A DNA stretch of 64,000 bases, from NCBI GenBank assembly GCA_963854835.1, contig OY978528.1:36414769-36478768 (forward strand). Direction: 5' to 3'. The stretch is from Megamerina dolium. Its lineage: Eukaryota; Arthropoda; Insecta; Diptera; Megamerinidae. Of this stretch, positions 36,301 to 48,480 are shown in pieces. The first letter of the stretch is position 1. The number at the start of each line of letters is the position of its first letter. Under the pieces are notes generated by a model that was not told where the DNA came from, ran no database searches, and saw nothing but the letters and a program-made list of their open reading frames with translations. The translations under genes and the position numbers were made by a program.

Positions 36301-37265
36301 ATTGCGTTGAGTATCAAAAGTAAGAAAAGAATATGAGTTCACTAGGTAAATACATACTTGGAGTGTGAATTTCTAGATGAAATGAAGAACTAAAATTTTA
36401 TATTGAACTTTACAAATTTTTACATGGTACATATCTCAGTATATCAAATGATTCATGATGACATCAAAATTGTCTCACAGCTGTCCTAGGACTATTTATT
36501 TATACCCTAATTAAACAGTGTAAAAAAAAAAAAAAGTACAAATGCATGCAAAATATTTCTTGATAGTTTGTCGATTGAAACATATTTCGTTCACAATAAA
36601 ATTGATATTTGCAGGTTTGTTTAGTAACATTTTCTTGCTCATCTGAATATATTATTGTAGTATCCACAAAATTATGATTTTCATTTGATTTACGCCAAAA
36701 AGTCTTTTAACAAAAAAGTTTGTATCTAATTTCCAATAAAGAACTAAATATGATGAATTCTGTTAGTTTTAGTATAGTATGTAAACGAGTTTTAAAGACA
36801 AATTCATTGAGAAATTCATATATTAAAAGAGGAGCCAAAACAACGAAACAGAAATAGAGCAATAAGAAAAATGAAAGAGCAAAATTCATTTAGAATTTTT
36901 TTAACATATTTATGTAGCTATTTTAAAGTATTTATTGTTATTGATATTGTTTCTGTTCCTATATATGTACATATTGAGTTCACTTCACCATATAGAATGA
37001 CAGGCAGCTGAATCATAAAATTAAAGAACCGAAGCTGAAACCCAATAAATGCCATGATTTATTTCCTCATAATTTTCAAAACTTACACATAACAATATAT
37101 GTACATATTAATTGAAAAGGTGATTTGAAGTACTAAAAAAATCATCTGCCATTCAGAAAAACGGAAAAAATAAAAACTCATCAAATTATCACTTATTTTA
37201 TTATAGGACTAAAAAAATAATAATAATAACAAGGCTAAAGATCATCAAATATCTTTATATGCATA

Positions 37266-37301
37266 ATACACATACACACACACGCACACACACACCCACA
37301 C
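37266..37301. repeat. (CA)n-rich microsatellite
   Basis: Imperfect CA repeat with G and C interruptions. Confidence 0.8.
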
Positions 37302-39479
37302 TTGTATTTCCCCAAGTCATCACTTAAGGTATCAGAATATGGTAAATTCTAGCCGTCATCATTACGTTACGATCATATGCCATATGCTACAACAGAACTT
37401 GCATAATGCAACAACAAGAATAATAATAAAATCGCGTGTCTGACCAATACTGCAACTAAGAATGCGGCGCGTGCGGTATTAATACACATGCATATGTACT
37501 TATTTACGAACTCATATGGCACATAAGCATATAATCATGTCATAAATTCTATGAACACCACAATGAAACCGAAGTCCATTTGGTCAAAAAGGGCGAACAT
37601 ACCAAATGTATATGGATTAGAAGAGACGCCTTTAGGGAAATGCTTCGTATTGGCGGTGTAAAAACACGACATGGAATAATAAGTATATTTATATGTGTAT
37701 GTGTGTGTGTGTGTATGGTCATCATCAAATGGCAATACTGACGTTATGCTTATAACACTCTTCAACGATTTATACAACATTTTAGTAAAGCAACAATTCA
37801 TTAACTTAGTTTTTTTATGTTGCAACAGAAGACGCATGCAACATCATCCTCTTCTTTTGAGTATTTCGAGTATGCGCGTAGAGGTAGTAGAGGAACACGT
37901 GCATGAACAACACCTTTACAAGCTGTTTAAACACTGTTAATAGCAGTCTATTAATATGCGTCTAAAAGCAGCTTTCAATCAACTAACCTACCCCCTCAAA
38001 AGCGAAACATCTAAAATTTATGTGAACTATAAACATATCATTTTTTATGTTCCATATTTATACCGATAATACACTCATCCCCATACATGCAAACATATAT
38101 CTTTACACCCTTCACTCTATTCGATTCTATTCCATTTGGCGTTGTTTTTTATTTTTTTGTTTACTACTTATCATCATTATCATTGTCATTCTCATGCTAC
38201 TATTCTCTTTGCTTTATGTGAAGATTTCTTTCCCCATTCATATTTTGTCAGTTGTTTAGCATCAGGATGGTGGTGAATTATATAAAACATGTTAAATGAA
38301 GGTAAATAGTACGCTAACACGCGACCGCATAATTTAATTTAGTTAAAGCCGTAAACTATTTGCCACTCACACTCGCACTATTAAAGGTCAATTGGGGTAA
38401 AGTTAGTCTGTCCGTGGAAAATATGTGTGTAGAATACATACATACTATAAATGATAGAATAACCTAGTACGAGTAAAAGTGTTCGAGGTAAAACAAGCAG
38501 AGAGCGCATATTAGTTAGTCAATAATTGTAAAGGAGGGCTAAACGAATGAATGAATAAATATACCTTGGGTATGGTGATAGAATGATGATCTGATCTGTT
38601 GATATGACATGCGTGTGACATATGGTTAATGGCTTCGTTAAATAAGATATTTTACTATACCTACTAATATAAGCCATTGGACTTTGTTATACATATGTAC
38701 ATACGTAAGAGTGAAAAACCTTTTAAACTCATCAGTAATTTGTAGAAAAACATAGTGATATGAAAAAGGTAAGAAAGAAAAGAAATTAACTATACGAAAT
38801 GATAAGCTTGTATCAGGAAAAAGAAATCCATACGTGTACATATCTAAAAAAAAAGCTATGGACTGTCATTGTTATTTATATCAAGAATTTAGGTCAAAGA
38901 GTCAAGACTCCTTATTTATTGAACTAGTTAATATTGTAAAAAATATTATATATTGTGATACACATTTCATTGTTGTAAGTTTTAGCTGCACTAGAGTATC
39001 ACATAGGGCTGTGTATGTTTTGTGAAAACGTAATAACTGCTAATTTTCAATGTGCTCATGAGTTGTGGTTCAAGTGCCAAAGAGATTGTTAGTAGATAGA
39101 AGGTGAAAAGTATGTATAGCAATTTATTTGCAATGAGTATCCACCACACAAAAAAAGAATATATTCACATTTTTAAATAACATTACATAATTCATAATTA
39201 CCCCTTTTTGCATAGGCTCCTCCATAAAAGACATAAGAGGGGAAAGAAAGACTGATCATATACAATACCTTGCCCCTTTATTTTTATAAAAAATGCGGCA
39301 ATGTCGAGTTTTACTGAAGAGCGATGTACATGAGTTCAATTTATAACTTAATAAAAAATACGATTTAAATTTCAATTTAAAAAAAGGAAAATATTTTTAA
39401 AACTTATAGTTGGCTTAAAACAAGATTTAAAAAAAAAAACTAATATATCTTAGTGATGTGGGGTTTTGGGTAGGGTCAA

Positions 39480-40035
39480 AATCAATAAAATTTTCTTTTG
39501 GTCCTTCGTCATAATTTCTGTTATTGGCCTTGTTGATTTTCTAGCTTTAATACTAACAATCTGATTTTTTGCCGTTGCCATCTTTTGGGGAATTTAATTT
39601 TTTGCTCAGCCACGTCTCTAAAAGAATTATGTGAAGCTGATTCACATAATCTCTACGGCTTAATCATTTCTTGACTAAACCTATTATGAGTGTAAATTAG
39701 ATAACTGTTTATAAATGCTATGTTCAAAATTCCGAAGAAGAAGATACACATGGGCGAACGATTAGATTTACTTGAATATGACCCCTCTTTTATTGCTGTT
39801 GTGAAACTGGAACCTGCAAGGTTATTATTTTCGAGCGATCCTTCTTCGTTACACGAAGACAGCATGAAAACAATTTTATTCGGTTTCGGCGTGTAAAAAA
39901 TCGAGTGAACTCGTTATCGTAACGGCAGATAGATTTACCGCATTTTCGGTCCCTTGTGTTTCCCAATTTTTTCTGGATCTCTTTTTTATTCGAACGTAAA
40001 GTTTCCGCAAGCGTTAGATGGTATAGCTCACACAA
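39480..40035 (-). pseudogene. piggyBac-like transposase remnant
   Basis: Minus-strand pieces in two frames line up with the C-terminal half of piggyBac-family transposases: TLAETLRSNKKEIQKKLGNT, then IVFMLSSCNEEGSLENNN, then SNRSPMCIFFFGILNIAFIN and SYLIYTHNRFSQEM. These match the family pattern RKNKKEIP, K-x-VLLLSSMH, and R-x-x-RWPM-x-x-FY-x-x-LDI-x-x-x-N-x-x-I. A frameshift lies between 39790 and 39865 and a stop at about 39653; weaker homology may continue to 39480. The N-terminal half and the ends of the element are not recognised. Dead copy. Confidence 0.65.
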
Positions 40036-40424
40036 AAGTTGTTTTACGAGCTAAATGGGTGTGAACCAGTTATCCATGATAGTGTTTCGGTTCGTTCCAT
40101 ATATATGCTCGAAATACAATACATAAAAGTCATACAAAAAGTTAACTTCCGCATTTCGACGACATTTGTTTTCGTTTGCTGTAAAAAAAGCATTTATTTT
40201 CGCTCACGCTGCTTAACGTCGACCCAACTTTAAAGCACAATTCAAACTAAAGTTGTTGCAAAAGAGAGTCAAATCTGACAAGCGAATAGAAAACGAGCAA
40301 CAGTGTCCGTCCAATCGGCGAAGAATACCCCTTCAGTGTTAAAAAAGAGTTAACCCGACAGTGAAACGTTGCGATGTGAGAGGAATTTTATGTAAACTCA
40401 TAAAGCCATGCACATAAATACCAT

Positions 40425-40566
40425 GGGTTTCGTGGCTCAGTGATTAGTGTGTTGGCCTTCTGATCTGTATGTCGTGGGTTCAATCCCCGGCTGAAGCATA
40501 ACAAATTTGATATCGAAAAGGTTTTTCTTTCGAACGGTACCCACCTGTCGGCAAGCAATTGGCACT
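40425..40566 (+). mobile_element. tRNA-derived SINE, copy B, 3'-truncated
   Basis: Starts GGGTTTCGTGGCTCAG (A box) and carries GGGTTCAATCCCCGGC (B box), then the body up to GTCGGCAAGCAATTGGCA. Beyond 40566 similarity to the other copies stops, leaving less than half the body. Confidence 0.85.
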
Positions 40567-40926
40567 TTAGATCAATGCCGGCTACAACGTTGCACATTCT
40601 GTAGTGTGTCTTCGTGTTTTCAAATTCTTGGGAATGATCATACTCATCTCGCATATTTACGTGTGATTCATGGTAGAAAATACGACGAAAAACCTTTAAC
40701 AAAAGCTAATAAAAGTCGAATCTTTCTCTTGGTGTAACCAATTCCGAAAGTAACGAAAAACATTTTCAAGCAATATTCATTGTTTGTCACCATAGTGAAC
40801 GAAAACTAAGCACTGCAGTGACTGCCAAAGTATTGAAAAATTCGTCCAGCATTCGGTGGAGCAATGGAAATATGGAGGAAATGTGAACGACCGCTCTAAC
40901 ATCCAGCCAAACGTAGGAACAATATC

Positions 40927-41439
40927 ATGGCAAGATCAGTTGCCAAGATTGTTGACTTCTTCAAACAAAATTCAATCCCCCAACGCTTACGTAGTCGCAA
41001 TAATACGAAGAAGATTATTGCAACATCAGTTAAGACCATTGTTGAGTGATATTCATATCGAAAATTGTCTGCATTGGTCAACTAAAAATTTACACACTGA
41101 TAGAAGCAAGGTTATTTACCCTGACTTAGCGTGCCTTCTCTGAACGTAGTTTTGATAAATTGATCGTATTCACTGAATACTGATACTTCTCAAGAATACT
41201 GGTTTTACGCCACAGGCAACAGCGATTGGCTTCTGTTGGAAAACAACGATCCAAAACACAAAAGTCGTTTGTGCATCGCATGGAAAGAGCGACATGAGAT
41301 TCGTCAAATGATTTGGCCGCCGCAATCATCAGACTGTAATCCAATTGAAAATATTTGGATCATAATCAAGGCCAGGCAACGGGGAAAAACATCCAGAAAT
41401 TTTAAACAGCTCGGCGAACTAGTAATTGCACAAAATTAA
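40927..41439 (+). pseudogene. Tc1-like transposase remnant
   Basis: The well-supported part is 41236-41439: ENNDPKHKSRLCIAWKERH and IWPPQSSDCNPIENIWIIIK, the Tc1 pattern NDPKHxS and WPxQSPDLNPIENxW, with the third catalytic region altered (SPDLNP becomes SSDCNP). About 300 bp upstream, MARSVAKIVDFFKQNSIPQR could be the start of the DNA-binding domain, but the link is uncertain. The middle is missing or unreadable. Dead copy. Confidence 0.65.
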
Positions 41440-42109
41440 ATTTTTTGTGTTGGAAAAGAAAAATGACAGCTTTTAACATGAACTATGAATTTTTTTTTTA
41501 GAAAATAGTTGGTTTTTCTTCCAGGATATTCAAGGATAAATTTTAAAATTTATTTTCTGTAATTTTTTCTTCAGTAAAACTTTTAAGGAAGATTTTTGCT
41601 AAGATGGCACGAATTTGTTCTTTCGTTTGATACCTATATCATTCATTATACTACATGATGTTTAAAAATACTTTCTTTTTTTTTGTGAAAAACGGTGGGA
41701 ATTTGTGAAAATCGATTTCTCCAAAATTTGACTTAATATAGTCCTTTGGTGCAAACAGATCAACTAGAATTTACTAGAAAGTTGATAAAAAATATTCATG
41801 CCAAAAACTAAAACCAGTAATATACCGAAAACATATATTTTATTTATATTGTTTATTATTATTTTTTTTTTTGAATTTTTCTAAAGAAACTTGTATATCG
41901 TTCTCCCTGTGTAATGGGGAATAGGCCGATAATAGCATAACAACGTGAGGTAGTAGGATAGGTGGGACTGTAGTTGAATCGTATTTTGACAAATCTCGCT
42001 GTTACACACATGATATTCATTAGTCGCCACAAATTACAGTGACAAATTTTTGTAGTAGTTATATTATTCAACAGTACACACCAGGCTGTACTAATATCGT
42101 GGTGAAAAA
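41440..42109. other. AT-rich DNA between two mobile elements
   Basis: No coding sequence or inverted repeats recognised; may include the degraded end of the Tc1-like element. Confidence 0.4.
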
Positions 42110-42265
42110 TTTTATAGTTTAGTTTTTATTTTTGAATTGAAAGATATTTTATAAATTTTCTATATGACGAACAAAAGTTCTTGGATAGAATAATTCTTAA
42201 TTTGTAGTAAGTAATGAAAATACAAGTTAATTTTTCAAAATAATATACATATGTAGTATGTTGCA
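42110..42265 (-). repeat. Copia 3' LTR
   Basis: 156 bp, about 90 percent like the right-hand LTR by eye. On the minus strand it runs TGCAACATAC to CTATAAAA. It follows a purine-rich stretch at about 42266-42285 that would be the polypurine tract. Confidence 0.75.
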
Positions 42266-42289
42266 GACCTCAGTACTTTCCCTTATTAT

Positions 42290-43760
42290 TTGAAAAACAT
42301 TCATCAATTAAGCACATTCGATTACAATATATTTGAAGCTGAATACGAGGTAAGGGTTCAGTAAATACATCCGCCTGGATTTTGTGCCAATCTAACAGCC
42401 GCCGAATTATCTATTTGAAGCACTGAAATATGAGGGGTCTTGATTATACCATTAAATAATCTAGATAACCATATTATTTCTTTCGTCGCTTCATTTGCAG
42501 ATACAATTTGTGCTTCTGTTCTTGACGTAGCAACCATGGCCTGTCTTTGACTTAACCAAGAGATTGCTCCACCTGCATGCGTAATCACAACTCCTGAAGT
42601 TGATCGGCTAAAACACCTTTGTTCATGTTTCTTCTAAAACAATTCCAAGGTTAGTAGTGCCCGCAATATATCGAAACACTCTATTGGCACGTACGACATC
42701 TTCTATAGATGGATTTTCTAACGATCTTGATAAAAATCCTACACTTTAGGCTAAATCTGGCCTTGTACCAAGCATTAAATATAAATATTAAGGCACGCAC
42801 AACTTGTCTATATGGAAATTTATGGTCTTGACTTTTAACTTTCCCTGCCCATAAGCCTCTATTATCTCACTACCTGCAGCCTTAACGCTGCACGGAGCAT
42901 CAAATCCTTTGTAGTTCTTAAAAAATTTGCATACTTTGTTATATGCTTTGTTGCACCGTTGTTGATCCACCAATTACCAGAGTTCACTTCAGCAGAACAT
43001 ACTTCGTTACAGATTGTAATTAATTCGAATTATATGCTTTGTTTCTGGTAGGTCGTCATCTGCTATCCATTTTCTACAGTCTCGAACCGAACATATTTGT
43101 CATTCTTCTCTATGGCTTTTGTTGCTAAAGCATCTTGATCCAACTTGGACTCATCTGTTCTACCAGAGTTCCTTTCAAACATACAAAGTTGCGTCGTAAG
43201 TTCATCAAATGTCCTGCCCTCTTCTTTGGCTAACATCATCCAATTTGACTTAAACATTTCAAAATTAATTGGTACAATGTGCAATACCTTACATACTATC
43301 AACAACTCAGGTAACTTCTTTAATCCTTTTAAAGCAATTCCATTATTCAACTCGTTCCATAAGCTCTTCAACATGGCAATATGTGTTCAAACATCATGAC
43401 TAGAATTCCAACCAAATGCGAAAAATTCAGTAAATAATTTAAATAGTTAATCCTTCAATGTTGCCTCGAACTGCAACTTCAACGGTTCCCATGTGTCATG
43501 TGCCGCATCTTTCTCCATCACTTTTTGGTACACCTCATCAACAACAGCACTGGTAATTATAGATTTGGCATAACTATTTGCCTTACGATAAGGATCTGAC
43601 TTCTCTTCATGTTGTTTAACTTGAATATCCGTAGCACCATCTTCCAAAGGTGATGGTTTGGTTAATTTTTCATCAATCTCGAATTTTTCTCTTCCACATT
43701 CGCCAGTCTGATTGACCTGATATTGGCTTTATATGTTTCGCTAGATCCATTTCTTAAAAT
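42290..43760 (-). pseudogene. Copia gag-pol remnant
   Basis: Minus strand. Gag pieces: AKSIITSAVVDEVYQKVMEK and HDTWEPLKLQFEATLK (43647-43447), then KSLWNELNNGIALKGLKKLP and SNWMMLAKEEGRTFDELTTQ (43374-43063). A protease region follows (WWINNGATKHIT, where WIIDSGAT is expected, and GSEIIEAYGQGKLKV, about 42975-42790). Next come the RT end (YLMLGTRPDLA, SVGFLSRSLENPSIEDVVRA) and RNase H with GGAISWLSQRQAMVATSRTE and DNSAAVRLAQNP (42588-42358), ending DVFTEPLPRIQLQ. Several frameshifts and stops; integrase and the RT catalytic core are absent. Confidence 0.82.
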
Positions 43761-43778
43761 TTGCTGTGGCCCATAACC

Positions 43779-44266
43779 TTTTATAGTTTAGTTTTTAATT
43801 TTGAATGAAAAGATATTTTATAAATTATCTATATGACGAACAAAAATTCTTGAATAGAACAATTCTTAATTTGCAGCAAGTAATGAAAACACTCTAACCA
43901 CTGCCGTAGCTCAGTGGTTAGTGTGTTCGCCTTCTGATCTGTAGGTCGTGGTTCAATCCCCGGCTGATGCATAACAAATTTAATATCGATAAGATTTTTC
44001 TTTCGAACGGTACCCACCTGTCGGCAAGCAATTGGCAATTCTTCCGACAGTAACAACTTGCCATTAAAAAGCTTCTTAAAGAACTCTGTGACAAAGCTCA
44101 GAAAAAGTGATGTCACAAGTGTTCTGTCGTTCGGAACCGGCTAAAATAAGCAGGTCCCTTCTAATATTGTCCAAAATTTAAGACGCACAACAGTAATGGT
44201 AAAAAAAAAAAAAAAAAATGAAAACACAAGTTAATTTTCCAAAATAATATACACATGTATGTTGCA
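43779..44266 (-). repeat. Copia 5' LTR split by SINE copy C
   Basis: LTR halves 43779-43892 and 44217-44266 together match the 156-bp left LTR. The break carries SINE copy C, with the 11-bp duplication AATGAAAACAC on both sides. Confidence 0.8.
43893..44216 (+). mobile_element. tRNA-derived SINE, copy C, inside a Copia LTR, poly(A) tail
   Basis: Head GTAGCTCAGTGGTTAG (A box) and GGTTCAATCC (B box), then the shared body to ACGCACAACAGTAATGG and a pure A run of about 17. Flanked by an exact 11-bp target duplication, AATGAAAACAC (43882-43892 and 44217-44227). It lacks the GC-rich 3' piece (GAGAAGCTCGGCCAATGAGC) seen in copies A and E and ends in poly(A) instead, so it is either 3'-shortened or a different subfamily. 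It is younger than the Copia element it interrupts. Confidence 0.92.
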
Positions 44267-46441
44267 CACTTCAATAGAAAGAAGTGAATTTTTACCTATC
44301 CGCTTTAGTATATGGTATATTTGTTGCTTTTCATGTGCTGTTGTATATTTCTTCTTGATAACACCTTTAGTCCATGCATAATTGTGCACACGTACGCAAT
44401 CCAAACACTTGCAAAAATATCCCACACAATATGTGAATGGATACACATATTTTTAGATAACAGTGAAGCTCATAATATGAAAAAATAGTTGTGCAGATTC
44501 GTATTAGTATATACTATTGATTCCATGCAATCGAGCAATACAATAAATAGTTGCCACCACCAACTGTGTGCCAACATATGCAACTGTCTTCTTATGTATA
44601 GGTGGCATTATTAACGTAATAAAAATTATTTTAGCCCCTTGAGGCAAACAAATTAACCATTTATTTGGCTTTCTTTATTTTTTTTTCCTATAGAGAAGCA
44701 ACTTACATGCGCACACATAATAATATTAATACTAATAACAATAATAATAATAATATACTTTGTAATATATACACACATATATGCACATATTGTACGATGT
44801 GCATAGGTAGATGCTGCATAACAAGCAACTTTGCCATAATATGTTCTAAACACAACATATAATCACTGTAAATTGACTAAGTAAGTATATGTAACTAACC
44901 AACCAACGTCAATGTTATTGATGTGTAGTGTTATTGACGACAATGCAGCGGTACATTGTGTATACGGCATTACCCACATACGACTACTCCTTATATACCT
45001 ACGATATAGCAAATATACTCACTCGTCCGCACGTATGTGTATGGTACCTATAGTTAGTTAACTCATGACTCACATGTGTTGTTACATTATAATAACGGTG
45101 CTCTATCGATACGTGAGCCTGCGTTAGAAGAACGTTTATGCGATATTTAACAGCATTACTGCTCATTGTGGGCTTCACATGAATTCATTCAGTGAGAATA
45201 TTATGCGTTGAATCGCCCATATACAAAACAATTTTGTCATTTTATTTGGTTTTATTTTTGCTTGTTCCTCAGTAAGTTAATCGTATGTGTTTTGTTCATT
45301 CTAAAAGTAATTCATGTAGGTTTTAAATATATTTTCTTATATAATATTTATACACATGTTTATAGGCACATGTATGTGATGTTATATAATGCGCAAGAAG
45401 ACATGATAGACATCTAAATATACACATTGAAGTGGATCACAATGAAAAAAGGTGATAAGTCTGCCAATCATGACAGTATTAAGAGGTGATCAACGTATTT
45501 CCTCGAATAAAGTCTTGGGCATATAAAATTCTTTTCGTTTACTTGTTCCTACGAATCCTACCGAACCAAAAGATTAACTTTAGACTTGCTAAATAAAATT
45601 ATATTTTATTTCTATGGAACCCGTCCTAATACAATTGTATGCATATTCAATTTTGCTCGCATTAAATTCATTCATTCAATACTTGAACGAATGCAATTTA
45701 TATCAACGGATGTTGATTATAGTTTTTTTTTTTTTTTCTTAATTATATTATATATTTTCCATTTTCCACCACAACGCACCACATGCATGCTTGAAAGTAT
45801 GGATACACCCCAATCAGATGCACTCCACTTACATACATACACACATTGCTGTTGTGATTATTATGCAAAATACTATCGAACTCCATCAATTCAATTTAAT
45901 CGCGCCTAACATTGTTTGTACCCAATGTGCAAAATGTATCAATGTGTGTGTATGTGAGTGTGTGATATTTTTCAACACCTTAATTAGGCAATTTAAGTAG
46001 TAGGTTTTTGTTTAGTGCAAAGATATTGTGTGGGCAAGCAACGAATTAAATGAGCACTTATCTATGCATTGTGATTTAATAAATTACCTTAAATGTACTA
46101 AATGTTAATAAATTGAGGTTTTACAAAAATACTACTACAATACATAGTATTCAATATCAATTTTTAGGTACATTATGAATTATCAATATTAACGTTTAAA
46201 TCATAAAAAATTTATAAACACAAGAGTAAAATTACTTACTCCAGCATTGAATAGGAATAAAAATGAAAGTCAAAAAGAAAGAAAAAATCTAAATGAATCA
46301 CTTTAGAATTTTCATTCCAATTAAATTCCAGCTAAAGAAGCTGATTCTCCAAACAGAAAATAACAACATCAGCAAAAAAGTGCAAATTCACTTTTGCTGC
46401 TTTTGCTTTGTTAGTTAAAAATAAGCAAACGAAGAGTGCTT
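44267..46441. other. AT-rich DNA, probable intron
   Basis: No gene or mobile element recognised. Frames at 44231-44446, 44653-44862 and 45586-45909 show no motif. Confidence 0.45.

Positions 46442-46479
<38 letters not shown>
46442..46479. repeat. (AAC)12 microsatellite
   Basis: About twelve uninterrupted AAC units. Confidence 0.95.
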
Positions 46480-46480
<1 letters not shown>

Positions 46481-46633
46481 ATTATATATTGTATATCTGG
46501 CACAAGTACCTTTCATTTTCACGCACGATTAGCACCTTTAACTTTTCTGAAAATATGGACACCTACTCGAATCATTTCGGGCAACTTATTGGTGCTTGTG
46601 TCGCCAACTTTGACAATGCATCATTAAGAAACT

Positions 46634-46662
46634 TTATTATTATTATTATTATTATTATTATT
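46634..46662. repeat. (TTA)n microsatellite
   Basis: About nine to ten tandem TTA/ATT units. Confidence 0.9.
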
Positions 46663-46684
46663 TACACTCATTATTGTTATACAG

Positions 46685-47032
46685 GGTGAATCAGAATGAT
46701 ATTCTTGATGAAATTCGTTAACTGTGACATCAACACTTTGCAGAAGAAGAACAACGGTCGGACTGGGTGAGATCATTCCTTTAGGTCGGAACAAAAAGTC
46801 TACGGTACTCGAGATTTATTTCAGTCACTTAAAAAATTGCAAAATTGCAGTAATTGCAAAATAACACTTTTTTGTCTGAAAGAAGACACTGAAAAGTAAA
46901 TTTTTTTTATATTTTTTCGAAACTTTACAAAAACTAAAACAAAACAAAAATATCTTAATAAATTCAAAACGTCTTCGATTTATCTTTATTTGTTTTAGTT
47001 TAAAGAACATCTTTGCAGTGTCCTGATTCACC
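46685..47032. mobile_element. Possible 348-bp element with short terminal inverted repeats
   Basis: Starts GGTGAATCAG (preceded by TATACA) and ends CTGATTCACC, a 10-bp exact inverted repeat. No coding motif inside; the open frame 46825-47064 extends past the end and is probably chance. Plausible as a MITE, but the short termini leave room for coincidence. Confidence 0.4.
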
Positions 47033-48249
47033 ACGGTGAGCATGTTGTCGACTGCACTTTGCATATGAACATTATAATCTATAATATAATCTACCTATTG
47101 TGTAATCGACTTCTAATGAATTTTAAGTAAAGCATTGAGTGAAATGTATTGTATTGCCCTGTATTGTTGTTGTTGTTCATTTTTGTTTTCTTCCACCAAC
47201 TTCGATACAATTTAAGAGAAATGAAAAGAAAAAAAAATATTTTTACATATATATAACTTGTTACCTTCTTAATCAGAAGCGTATTTTTTGCTTTGTTGTA
47301 AATAATGACTGAAAGATGATGAAAAAGGAGGGTGGATACAAGTGTGCCTGTATGATTGTATACATATTAAATTGGCTAAAAATAATTCAATTTACACAGG
47401 AAGCACATTTTTAACTCTTTACACAATAACGTGTTGTTTTCAATTGTATTGTTATTGTGAGCCCCTCGATATTTTTCTCAAAACAAATATATACATATAA
47501 ATTCACAGCAAATACATATGTATTCAGACACGATTACATATTTACATCCTATATGTTTTTTAATAATTGTGATACAGGTATTTGAACATTTTAAATAATT
47601 TCAAACAGATTCTTTTGAAATTAATGTGAACACAAACTCAAGTTTGGTTTTACTTTTGTTTTTGTCTTGACACTTTTTGTTCGTTAACTTCATACCAGCC
47701 CCTTTTCGTGTTTTCTATAAAATATGTTTGCCGGTAGCAATAATATAAGTAGTATTGTTGTAACAATAGTAGTAGCAGAAACAAACAACATTGTTGCATG
47801 CTGCTTAACATTTAAGAAGCAATGATTTATATTTATTAGCGATTTTAATCAAAAATGCATTTAATACAATTTAAATCGATTTTTGCAAAAAGAAAAAGAA
47901 AAGCTAAAACCACAAAAAACAATTCGAATCGTTCATTTGATATATCATGGTTTATAACATACTTACTTACTATACGTAGTACTACATAGTATAATAGCTA
48001 TGAATGAGCTTTAGTTGAAAAAAGTAAATTATCAGATTTTTCATAGACATTGTGTGAAAACTGTGAAAATGTTTATGCAAAGAAAATTCATAAAAATTAT
48101 TTACGATTTTACCCAAAATATGTACACTTACTGATCAACAATTTTTCGTCTTCGTTTGTTGTGGTACATTATTATAACTATAGTTTGCTAAAACTTTCAC
48201 TCTAGACTGAGAATTCTGCTGCTCATGGTATGAATGTTAATATTTTCTA
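47033..48249. other. AT-rich DNA
   Basis: Nothing recognised. Confidence 0.45.
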
Positions 48250-48480
48250 TCATAATACAGCTAAAATATTGTAGAATTTGGTTTCACTTTTAACACTTTT
48301 CAGATCATGTAATAGAAGCACTGTAAAACTCGTTTCCCATTTTTGTATACTTTGTTGGTAAAATGTTTTTTTTTTCCTAAATTTTCTGATTATAGTATTT
48401 GGATGGTGCCAGATTTGGACTATAAGGTGGATGCACCAAATCTTCAAAACCAAACTCTCAGAGTTTCTGGCGAATCACTA
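48250..48480 (-). pseudogene. Classical mariner transposase C-terminal fragment
   Basis: One minus-strand frame reads FEDLVHPPYSPNLAPSKYYN, the mariner motif HPPYSPDLAPSDY with both Asp codons changed (SPN, PSK). The following residues (HFTNKVYKNGKRVLQCFYY in another frame) fit the region after it. This is a different, older mariner type than the DD41D copies. Ends of the element not found. Confidence 0.65.

Larger units (their letters stand above)
30199..39479. other. AT-rich DNA, probable intron
   Basis: Mostly very AT-rich with no gene seen. Open frames such as 34475-34702, 37535-37837 and 38047-38259 have no motifs. A richer stretch at 32830-33300 and CA/GT microsatellites at 37266-37301 and 37695-37715 are the only landmarks. 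Confidence 0.45.
42110..44266 (-). mobile_element. Deleted Copia-type LTR retrotransposon carrying a SINE
   Basis: Two related flanks, 42110-42265 and 43779-44266 (the latter interrupted by SINE copy C), act as LTRs that begin TGCAACATAC on the minus strand. Just inside the right LTR the minus strand reads GGTTATGGGCC, the Copia primer-binding site for initiator tRNA-Met, followed about 30 bp on by ATGGATCTAGCG. Between them lie gag, a protease piece, the end of RT and RNase H in the Copia order, with integrase and most of RT deleted. Flanking 5-bp target copies do not match. Confidence 0.85.

Noticed and set aside
43905..43980. True tRNA gene
   Set aside because: A and B boxes match, but the acceptor and anticodon stems pair poorly and the sequence continues into a shared SINE body.
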